Shown: positions 1 through 4,850 of the stretch, piece by piece
How positions within the stretch are numbered: position 1 is the stretch's first letter
How the letters are laid out: the number at the start of each line of letters is the position of its first letter
Assembly (NCBI GenBank): GCA_003141795.1
Contig: PLNO01000064.1
Location: 2,583 to 7,920 of the forward strand
Reading direction: 5' to 3'
Length of the DNA: 5,338 nt
Source of the DNA: Spirochaetaceae bacterium
GTDB taxonomy: Bacteria; Spirochaetota; Spirochaetia; SZUA-6; Fen-1364
Position numbers and translations under genes: made by a program
Notes under the pieces: model-generated
Databases searched by the model: none
What the model saw: only the letters and a program-made list of their open reading frames with translations
What the model was told of the DNA's origin: nothing

Positions 1-4
1 GAGA

Positions 5-24
5 TTTGGAATGAACATTCCAAA
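5..24. repeat. Perfect short palindrome at the left edge
   Basis: The arm TTTGGAATG (5-13) is followed by AA and then by its exact reverse complement CATTCCAAA (16-24). The two 9-base arms give a 20-base near-continuous palindrome. There is no T-run after it, so it does not look like a terminator. It could be a protein-binding site or a remnant of a mobile-element end. The window starts too close to it to see its context. Confidence 0.5.
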
Positions 25-91
25 ATGCTGATGTGTGCGGCGAACGGTGGGCGCACAAGGGCTCCCATCGCTCTTGCGAGCAGTTGTCAAA

Positions 92-134
92 GGTCGGTCA
101 CGAAAAGTGACGACCCTGGGTCACAAGAGGTGAC
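92..134. promoter_or_regulatory. Tandem palindromic sites, candidate hicBA operator
   Basis: Two copies of GTCAC-N5-GTGAC are present. The first has half sites at 97-101 and 107-111 with spacer GAAAA. The second has half sites at 120-124 and 130-134 with spacer AAGAG. Copy starts are 23 bases apart, about two helical turns, so both would present similar faces to a regulator. The first copy extends outward to GGTC/GACC with one bulged base. The pair ends 49 bases before the proposed hicB start, and a TTGACA hexamer (146-151) lies between. The arrangement fits an operator for an autoregulated toxin-antitoxin operon. A relic of transposon-end repeats is the main alternative. The regulator that would bind is not evident, because the HicB here has no recognisable DNA-binding domain. 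Confidence 0.5.
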
Positions 135-145
135 GGATTCCAACG

Positions 146-151
146 TTGACA
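146..151 (+). promoter_or_regulatory. Possible -35 hexamer for hicBA
   Basis: TTGACA matches the sigma-70 -35 consensus exactly. At a 17-base spacer the -10 position reads CAATCA, which is poor. The better AT-rich stretch (ATCATATA, 171-178) lies slightly too far downstream. The call rests on the hexamer, its place between the palindromes and hicB, and the absence of a closer candidate. Confidence 0.3.
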
Positions 152-183
152 ATCCGGTCCCATGCGGACAATCATATAGGGTA

Positions 184-441
184 ATGAGTGAGTGCCAAGA
201 CAGGTACTCTATCCGCGTTCGGACTGAGGAACTCCCTGAAGGTATGTGGCTTGCCACTTCCGAGGATCTCCCCGGCTTGGTAGTCGAAGCTCCGACCCGC
301 GCGGAAGTGATCGAGGCCGCCCACAACGTAGCGCAGAAACTTATCGAATCTTACTGCGAGCATGGGGACCCTCTGCCTCGCGAGTTTGTCTCCCGGGCTG
401 TCGACACCCTTTCTGAAGTCGAAATCGCCGTTGCCCTTTAG
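184..441 (+). CDS. hicB: HicB-family antitoxin (single-domain)
   Basis: This is an 85-residue antitoxin of a type II HicBA toxin-antitoxin pair, expected to bind and neutralise the downstream HicA RNase in the cytoplasm. Residues 8-62 carry the HicB-type partial RNase H fold signature: a YSIRVRTEELPEGMW strand pair, ATSEDLPGLVVEA, a helix around residues 39-58, and HGDPLP. Only about 20 residues follow, so no C-terminal helix-turn-helix or ribbon-helix-helix domain is seen. The frame is open back to an ATG at 25, but the upstream 53 codons look non-coding and contain the palindromic sites. The ATG at 184 places the fold at the N-terminus as is usual for the family. The ribosome site is weak: AGGG at 178-181 is very close to the start. 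The stop is two bases before hicA, which indicates co-translation. Confidence 0.8.
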   Translation: MSECQDRYSIRVRTEELPEGMWLATSEDLPGLVVEAPTRAEVIEAAHNVAQKLIESYCEHGDPLPREFVSRAVDTLSEVEIAVAL

Positions 442-443
442 AA

Positions 444-668
444 ATGGGGAGCCTCTCGGGGTTCAAATATCGCACAGTAACAGTGCGCCACGGACAGCTC
501 GGCTTTGAGTATGATCGACCTGGCGACGGTAGCCATGAGATCTGGTGGAACCCCATCACGCGGAAAAGGACCACAATCCCGCATCATCTCGGCGATATTC
601 CAGTGGGCATTCTGCGAGCAATTCTACGGCAAGCAGGAATCACGCCGGAGCAATTCCTCGCGGAATGA
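444..668 (+). CDS. hicA: HicA-family mRNA interferase toxin
   Basis: This 74-residue protein has the HicA double-stranded-RNA-binding-like fold. HicA toxins cleave mRNA and tmRNA independently of the ribosome and are held inactive by HicB. Visible hallmarks are GFKYRTVTV at the N-terminus, GFEYDRPGDGSHEIWWNP with the catalytic histidine at residue 31, TTIPHH (44-48), GDIP, and the ending GILRAILRQAGITPEQFL, all typical of the family. Length is normal. It starts two bases after the hicB stop and has no clear Shine-Dalgarno sequence of its own, so translation is probably coupled to hicB. Gene order is antitoxin first. It looks intact, and no conserved residue known to me is missing. Confidence 0.88.
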   Translation: MGSLSGFKYRTVTVRHGQLGFEYDRPGDGSHEIWWNPITRKRTTIPHHLGDIPVGILRAILRQAGITPEQFLAE

Positions 669-702
669 ATGGCCGCGCAGCCGGTTTATGAACTGAAGTG
701 GA

Positions 703-845
703 CTTAAGTGCTATGTTTTTCTTAACGTACAGATTACACGCTCACGTCGTCATTTGGAAAGGTCAGACAGATGAATGCCGAAGAGCGGGTTGTGCAATAG
801 GGTCAGTATCTATTCGAGGATCCTCTGCCTGGGGTATGAATCCTT
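703..845 (+). repeat. Diverged duplicate block, copy 1 (decayed)
   Basis: This block matches 1818-2000 in order. Shared segments are CTTAAG (703-708 against 1818-1823), a 17-base identity beginning CACGCTCACG (737-753 against 1856-1872), an 18-base identity spanning the start codon (768-785 against 1902-1919), GTCAGTATCTAT (802-813 against 1965-1976) and CTGCCTGGG-TATGA (825-839 against 1985-1999, one mismatch). Copy 1 is shorter by about 15 bases before the start codon and about 30 bases after it. The collinearity shows common descent of coding start and leader together. The copies are in direct orientation, about 1.1 kb apart. Confidence 0.8.
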
Positions 846-905
846 CGTAGGGAATCGACAATCTCGGCGATCATTTTGTTAGCAGCCTGTTTGATGATCT
901 GTCCC
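771..905 (+). pseudogene. Decayed 5' fragment of an EAL-domain gene
   Basis: This is the start of a gene paralogous to the intact EAL-CBS-GGDEF gene at 1905. From the ATG at 771 it reads MNAEERVVQ and then stops (TAG 798-800), where the intact copy continues MNAEEWGRTLAAVDY. An internal deletion of about 30 bases follows. The continuation is in another frame, reading VSIYSRILCLGYESF from 802, against VSIYTGVCLGYEAL in the intact protein. The EAL signature has become ESF. Beyond about 845 resemblance fades; a GDHFVSSLFDDL stretch in yet another frame may match ASLQDLF, so the right limit is approximate. It ends against the 3' end of the convergent STAS gene. It cannot encode a working phosphodiesterase. 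Confidence 0.72.
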
Positions 906-908
906 AGC

Positions 909-1457
909 TCAACCATCGCCCATGGACACCCTCCCCGATTCATCGACAGAGAGAACCGTCTTGCACTCGGGACAGCGAAACCGTCCCGCTTTCAAAGCCC
1001 GAAGCCTTTTCTCACAGATCGGGCAGTCAATGGCCTTGGGAAACGCCAAGACTTTTTCCTTCCCCTTCATGGGGGAAACGGCTTCGTCCAAGGAGTCGGC
1101 ACAGCTGAAGAACTTTTCGAGGCACATAAGCTTGAAGATTTCCCTGACCTTCGGGTGAATATCAACCATCGCGATGTCGCCTCCCTTTTCCCTGACTGCC
1201 TTTTGAAGCTGCAACAAGGCTCCGACTCCCGTGCTGGACACGTAGTCAACGCTGTTGAGCAGGAATGCCAGGTTGATGAAACCCGCGTCGATTGCCATTT
1301 TCACGTTCTTCTGAAAGTAGACCGAGCTATAGGTATCGATTTGCCCCTTGAGCTTCAATGCCAGACAGTTGTCGCCCCCCTCCACCTTTTGAAGTTCAAT
1401 TACAAGAGAGTTGCAGGTGTATTCGTCGAACCCAGGAACAATTTCGTTGTTTCCCAT
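909..1457 (-). CDS. STAS-domain anti-sigma-factor-antagonist-like protein with zinc ribbon
   Basis: This 182-residue cytoplasmic protein is likely a partner-switching regulator. SpoIIAA-like STAS proteins bind an anti-sigma or other switch kinase and are switched by serine phosphorylation and PP2C dephosphorylation. The STAS domain spans about residues 15-128 (LVIELQKV, ALKLKGQIDTYSS, LNSVDYVSSTGVGALL, KGGDIAMVDIHPKVREIFKLMCLEKFF). At the phospho-site loop the usual DSSG is SSTG (74-77): the acceptor serine is kept as Ser75 and the preceding Asp is replaced by Ser. Residues 145-165 form a zinc ribbon, CPIC-N13-CPEC. The start has a good ribosome site, GAGGG about 7 bases upstream. No kinase or phosphatase partner is visible, and the gene stands alone on the minus strand. 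The family call is firm. The partner, and whether the zinc ribbon binds metal, nucleic acid or protein, are unknown. Confidence 0.85.
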   Translation of the reverse strand: MGNNEIVPGFDEYTCNSLVIELQKVEGGDNCLALKLKGQIDTYSSVYFQKNVKMAIDAGFINLAFLLNSVDYVSSTGVGALLQLQKAVREKGGDIAMVDIHPKVREIFKLMCLEKFFSCADSLDEAVSPMKGKEKVLAFPKAIDCPICEKRLRALKAGRFRCPECKTVLSVDESGRVSMGDG

Positions 1458-1817
1458 AGTTGCCCTCTTTCGATTCGTTTGGGGTCAGATCGTTCGTCCC
1501 TCCTCGTTGTGAAGCAAAACCCCAGGTGCTGAAACGCGCGGCATTTCATGTCGAATTACTTTTTTTTGAGAGAGGCCTTATGAAACTGAGATAACTTAAG
1601 GCTATACGAACTTGGTTAGGGCATTATTAGCTCAGCGTTACTTTCGTGCAAAGGTGGCTACCACTCTGCCATGAGAGTTCAGCACGGGTGCTTGCGATGA
1701 CGGCGGGCTATAGCGCGATGCCTTCAAGCAGAAAAGGATGATACTTACCATGCTCTCCTTGATATCAAGGCCTTTTTCCCGGAAATATAGGCGCTTGGTG
1801 TTCTTTCCTAGCACAAG
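1458..1817. other. Stretch without a confident gene
   Basis: This holds the leader of the minus-strand STAS gene, including its ribosome site near 1462-1468 and an A/T run at 1560-1567. A 6-base inverted repeat lies at 1575-1580 and 1597-1602. I see no convincing sigma-70 promoter for the STAS gene and no RNA gene. The right half overlaps the weak minus-strand reading frame described separately. Confidence 0.5.
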
Positions 1818-1847
1818 CTTAAGCACTACTTCATCCTTTCTCAACAC
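1638..1847 (-). other. Weak open frame, possible gene remnant
   Basis: A 69-codon minus-strand frame begins with GTG at 1847 and ends at a TAA (1638-1640). The frame remains open upstream to about 1866, where it would read RRERAVDVLRKDEVVLKLVLGK. The first half looks protein-like (LRKDEVVLKLVLGKNTKRLYFREKGLDIKES), while the rest does not. No ribosome site precedes the GTG and I recognise no family. The same-strand sequence inside duplicate copy 1 reads RVICTLRK followed by a stop, so the start of this frame is duplicated but not preserved there. It may be a remnant of a gene that once ended or began here, or merely leader sequence of the EAL gene. Confidence 0.2.
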
Positions 1848-2000
1848 ATCGACAGCACGCTCACGTCGTCATAGAGAAGATCCAAAACAGGAAGGGCCAA
1901 GCAGATGAATGCCGAAGAGTGGGGTCGTACACTAGCAGCAGTGGACTACGCGTTTCAACCCATCGTCAGTATCTATACGGGAGTCTGCCTGGGATATGAG
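1818..2000 (+). repeat. Diverged duplicate block, copy 2 (intact)
   Basis: This is the counterpart of 703-845. It covers about 87 bases of leader and the first 32 codons of the intact EAL-CBS-GGDEF gene. Conservation in the leader (the 17-base identity at 1856-1872) is as strong as in the coding start, so the leader may hold a promoter or regulatory site that travelled with the gene. Confidence 0.8.
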
Positions 2001-3734
2001 GCTTTGCTTCGCGGTTGGGATGCCGCCGGATTTGCAAGCCTTCAGGATCTTTTTGACACAGCTTTTACCGAGAAGACTCTCTTTCGCGTCGAGCTGGCTC
2101 TGCGGGAGAAGGCGGTTCGAAAGTTCACCGACATCTCCTACCACAAAAAGATGAAGCTGTTCTTCAATATCGACAATAGGGTTCTTTTCATGCCTGACTA
2201 TTCTCCGACCAGCACGGTACAAATCCTTGAGCGATACGGTCTGTATCCTGATACGGTAGTTTTCGAGCTCTCAGAAAAACACGACCTCACCAACTATGCC
2301 GACATCACCGATACTTCGCTCATTTCATATAAAAGGCAGACATATAAGACTGCCATCGATGACTTTGGAACAGGATACTCGGGTCTACAGCTTCTCTACA
2401 ACTCTGAACCCGATTTCATCAAGATCGACCGTTTTTTCATCGCGGGCATGGAGGTGGACTCCAAGAAAAGGCTATTCGTCTCCAAGGTTCTGAACCTCGC
2501 CCATACGCTGGGGATCATGGTGATAGCAGAAGGGGTGGAAACCGACCGGGAGTATTCCTGTTGCAAAGACATAGGGTGCGATTACATCCAGGGGTATCTC
2601 GTACAGAAGCCAACAATGGATGTCAGAGAACTTGTAGAAAAGCACGAACACATCGGACGGTTGAACTCCTTGGATAGGCGAGACAAATCGTTGGATCACG
2701 TGCTTCTGAATCAAGAAATGGAGTATCTGCAACCAATTCACCTCCATACGCCCGAGAAGGGTTACGTGACCGATATGGCAACGGTTTTCGATAGCTTCAG
2801 GAAATATAAAAGCTACAGCTTCTTCCCCGTCATCAATGGTAATGATGCACCCATTGGCCTCATCAAAGAAACCGAAATCAAGGAATACGTCTACTCCAAA
2901 TACGGTAAAGATCTGTTGCTCAACAAAGCGGCCGGGAAGACGCTTCTTGACTTTATTGTCAAATGTCCCGTGGCTGATGTAAATACAAGGATTGAGAACA
3001 TACTCGAGTTTTTTGTCCTTGAAAGTGCAGCGGAGGGTATTCTCCTGACCGAGAACGGCCGCTACGCCGGATTCTTGAGCGCAAAATCGCTCCTCCGGGT
3101 GATCAACGAGAAGAACATCGCTGTCGCACGCGATCAGAATCCTCTGTCGAAGCTCCCCGGCAATACAATGATTTGCGAGTTTCTCGAGCGTGCCCTCGTG
3201 GATCACTCTTCCGCCTACGTCATCGCCTATTTTGACCTCGACAATTTTAAAGCATTCAACGATTCCTATGGCTTCAGACAAGGGGATAGAGCGATCCTTC
3301 TTTTTGCCGACATCCTCAAGGAAGCGGCGAACATCAACAGATGCTTCATCGGTCACATCGGGGGAGACGATTTCTTTGCAGGGTGCAAGGTCACTGATGC
3401 CGCGATCGTGCAGACCCTCCATTGGGTACGAGGTATCATCCACAAGTTCCGCAATGACGTCATCAGCCTCTACGATGCAAAGGACCGTCTCCAGGGATTC
3501 ATCGTCTCCATCGACCGCGATGGTCACCAGAAGAACTTTCCCTTACTTAGCTCAAGTGCGGCAGTGCTGCATATTCCCGAAATGGTCCGAAACTCCTCCA
3601 CCGATCAGATAAGCGCTATCATTGCCAGGCTCAAGAAGAATGCGAAAGACTCACCGGAAAAAATCGCACTGGCGACCCTTGGTGCTCACCCTCAGACCCC
3701 GGACTTTGTGAACGACGATGTTCCCCGCCCGTAA
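1905..3734 (+). CDS. EAL-CBS-GGDEF cyclic-di-GMP phosphodiesterase/sensor
   Basis: This 609-residue protein has no signal peptide or membrane segment and is probably a cytoplasmic regulator that hydrolyses c-di-GMP. The EAL domain (about 10-245) keeps the residues expected for activity: YEALLR (Glu32), FFNID (Asn88), FELSE (Glu121), the IDDFGTGYS loop (Asp152, Asp153), DFIKIDR (Lys173), AEGVET (Glu209) and IQGY (Gln229). A tandem CBS pair (about 270-402; SFFPVING-PIGLI and GILLTENGRYAGFLS) probably senses an adenine nucleotide or other ligand. The GGDEF domain (about 435-590) has YFDLDNFKAFNDSYGFRQGD but GGDDF (486-490) at the signature and no RxxD inhibitory site, so cyclase activity is doubtful. 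It may bind GTP and tune the EAL domain. A strong ribosome site AGGAAGGG (1889-1896) lies 8 bases before the ATG. Length and domain order fit the EAL-CBS-GGDEF family. Confidence 0.9.
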   Translation: MNAEEWGRTLAAVDYAFQPIVSIYTGVCLGYEALLRGWDAAGFASLQDLFDTAFTEKTLFRVELALREKAVRKFTDISYHKKMKLFFNIDNRVLFMPDYSPTSTVQILERYGLYPDTVVFELSEKHDLTNYADITDTSLISYKRQTYKTAIDDFGTGYSGLQLLYNSEPDFIKIDRFFIAGMEVDSKKRLFVSKVLNLAHTLGIMVIAEGVETDREYSCCKDIGCDYIQGYLVQKPTMDVRELVEKHEHIGRLNSLDRRDKSLDHVLLNQEMEYLQPIHLHTPEKGYVTDMATVFDSFRKYKSYSFFPVINGNDAPIGLIKETEIKEYVYSKYGKDLLLNKAAGKTLLDFIVKCPVADVNTRIENILEFFVLESAAEGILLTENGRYAGFLSAKSLLRVINEKNIAVARDQNPLSKLPGNTMICEFLERALVDHSSAYVIAYFDLDNFKAFNDSYGFRQGDRAILLFADILKEAANINRCFIGHIGGDDFFAGCKVTDAAIVQTLHWVRGIIHKFRNDVISLYDAKDRLQGFIVSIDRDGHQKNFPLLSSSAAVLHIPEMVRNSSTDQISAIIARLKKNAKDSPEKIALATLGAHPQTPDFVNDDVPRP

Positions 3735-3834
3735 CTGGGATCTATAGAATGCCAGGCATGGTGCAGGCTACCCGAAGATAGAGCAGCTGGAGCCCGTTAG
3801 TTATTGAGTACGAATCGTGACGTTCTCTTTGGGC

Positions 3835-3881
3835 AAAAAAAAGCGGGGGCGGCAAAAAAGAGGGGGAAAAACCGCTCCCGC
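3835..3881 (-). terminator. Rho-independent terminator of the CpxP-like gene
   Basis: On the minus strand, GCGGGAGCGG (3881-3872) pairs with CCGCCCCCGC (3852-3843) across a 19-base loop, with nine of ten pairs and one A-C mismatch. Eight T residues follow (3842-3835). It begins 19 bases beyond the stop of the minus-strand gene at 3901. On the plus strand no T-run follows the stem, so it is unlikely to terminate the EAL gene efficiently. Confidence 0.75.
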
Positions 3882-3900
3882 AAAAATCAAGACTTCAGTT

Positions 3901-4395
3901 TTAGAAAGACTCGAACATCATGCCGGACATTCCGCCCCAGGCTCGTCCATCGGGATCCTGCCGCGGACCCATGCGCCCCATGGGTCGATGGGCAACCATG
4001 ACCCGGCGGATCTGATGCCGGATGTAGCGCTCGTACACCCGGAAGTTGGTGTCGCCCATGATCTGCCGAAGCTGGAGCTGTGCGCCGACGAGCGTCTTCT
4101 GGATGTCAGCGCGGGACTGCGCGATCTGATCCACGAAGCCGTTCACTGTCTTCACGTCCACCGTTGCCGCGGGGGCCAGGAGCGCCTTGTCCATCTGCGC
4201 GCGCAGCACGCGGATCTGCGCCGCGTCCTGGCGGACGGTCGTCTCGGTCTTGGACTGGATGTCCAGCACCTGTGCGACCTGCCCGTCGTTGAGCCCGAGC
4301 TTCTGCAGCATGCCCTTCTCAGCATCCTGCGGGACCTGCGCGAACAACGCCACGGGAAGCGCCAAACCCAGAAGAATCACCATCAATCGCCTCAT
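3901..4395 (-). CDS. Secreted CpxP/Spy-like periplasmic protein
   Basis: This 164-residue protein starts with a classical signal peptide (MRRLMVILLGLALPVALFAQ, cleavage probably after Ala19), so it is exported. The mature part is largely helical and charged: LGLNDGQVAQVLDIQSKTETTVRQDAAQIRVLRAQM (33-68), then a second long helix to about residue 135. This is the pattern of CpxP/Spy/ZraP-type helical-hairpin proteins, which act as periplasmic chaperones or sensors of envelope or metal stress. The LTxxQ motif is only loosely present, as LNDGQ (35-39). The C-terminal 30 residues are rich in Met, Gly and Arg (PMGRMGP, GGMSGMM), suggesting disorder or possible metal contact. GGGAGG lies 7 bases before the ATG. 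The gene is transcribed alone, is divergent from the gene at 4538 and ends in a good terminator. The family assignment is by general pattern, and the specific ligand is unknown. Confidence 0.65.
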   Translation of the reverse strand: MRRLMVILLGLALPVALFAQVPQDAEKGMLQKLGLNDGQVAQVLDIQSKTETTVRQDAAQIRVLRAQMDKALLAPAATVDVKTVNGFVDQIAQSRADIQKTLVGAQLQLRQIMGDTNFRVYERYIRHQIRRVMVAHRPMGRMGPRQDPDGRAWGGMSGMMFESF

Positions 4396-4537
4396 CAGAA
4401 AGCCTCCCTGTCAATCACATGTATAGAATACGCCTGGCGGCAGCTTCCGTGTATTAACGAAGCATTAAACGTCCATAATGTTCTGTTAGCTATCGGTAGA
4501 CGCCCGTTCCTGTTATGGTAGGAGAGGAGGATACGAA
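4396..4537. promoter_or_regulatory. Divergent intergenic region
   Basis: These 142 bases must hold the promoters of both flanking genes. Rightward, CATAAT (4474-4479) matches the -10 consensus at five of six positions, but no good -35 lies at the right distance. Leftward, the minus strand contains TATTCTATAC (about 4432-4423) near the CpxP-like gene as a -10 candidate. The strong ribosome site GAGGAGG (4524-4530) belongs to the gene at 4538. No clear operator palindrome is visible. Confidence 0.35.
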
Positions 4538-4831
4538 ATGTACACTGCAACCATGCTTTACACGTTCAAGGACGAGAGCTTCGACGCTGCGTGCGAGATC
4601 TGGGACAAGGAAATCCTGGAACACGCGAAGGGGCAGCCCGGGTTCGTCCGCATGCAGCTCCTGACCGCCCGTCCCAAGGCCATGGCAATCGGTACGTGGC
4701 AGGACAACGCCAATGCCCGCGCGTTCATGGAGACCGGCGTTTTCAAGAACCTCATGGCGAAGTTGCAGGGAATGATGTCTGGCCAGCCGCAGCAGACGAT
4801 CTGGGATCTGCGCTACTTCACGGAGAAGTAG
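4538..4831 (+). CDS. Small ABM-type dimeric alpha/beta-barrel protein
   Basis: This 97-residue cytoplasmic protein resembles the antibiotic-biosynthesis-monooxygenase (ABM) superfamily, ferredoxin-like folds that dimerise into a barrel. Visible pattern: strand MYTATMLYTF, helix SFDAACEIWDKEILEHAKGQ, then PGFVRMQLLTARPKAMAIGTWQDNANARAFMET, and an amphipathic helix to about residue 82 followed by the final strand QQTIWDLRYF. The PGF-x-strand and xxxxWxDxxxAxAFxET arrangement is characteristic. Members include quinol monooxygenases, haem-degrading enzymes and many stress proteins without known substrate, so no reaction can be assigned. GAGGAGG 7 bases upstream supports the start. It stands alone, divergent from the CpxP-like gene and convergent with dnaJ. 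Confidence 0.65.
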   Translation: MYTATMLYTFKDESFDAACEIWDKEILEHAKGQPGFVRMQLLTARPKAMAIGTWQDNANARAFMETGVFKNLMAKLQGMMSGQPQQTIWDLRYFTEK

Positions 4832-4850
4832 GGGGAAGCGGCCGCCTACT
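4827..4850. other. Hairpin spanning two convergent stop codons
   Basis: AGTAGG (4827-4832) and CCTACT (4845-4850) form a 6-base stem with a 12-base loop. The stem contains the stop codon of the plus-strand gene (TAG 4829-4831) and that of dnaJ on the minus strand (4848-4846). No T-run follows on either strand, so as a terminator it would be weak. It is the only candidate in the 14-base gap between the two genes. Confidence 0.3.

Noticed and set aside
25..183. N-terminal extension of HicB from the ATG at 25
   Set aside because: The extra 53 codons contain the palindromic sites, show no family resemblance and would put an unusual tail before a fold that normally starts the protein.
876..1532. 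Plus-strand open frame of 218 codons over the STAS gene
   Set aside because: The minus strand encodes a clear STAS domain and zinc ribbon with a good ribosome site, and the plus frame has no recognisable features.
1575..1602. 6-base inverted repeat beside a T-run at 1560-1567 as a terminator
   Set aside because: On the plus strand the T-run precedes the stem, and on the minus strand the run after the stem is A. The geometry is wrong for either direction.
2472..3527. Long minus-strand open frame (351 codons) inside the EAL-CBS-GGDEF gene
   Set aside because: It lies fully opposite a well-supported gene with intact motifs, has no recognisable domain and is explained by the codon pattern of the real gene.
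3817..4521. Plus-strand open frame of 234 codons over the CpxP-like gene
   Set aside because: It starts within the terminator region, is opposite a signal-peptide-bearing gene with a good ribosome site, and its His/Arg/Leu-rich composition is typical of an antisense shadow in G+C-rich DNA.
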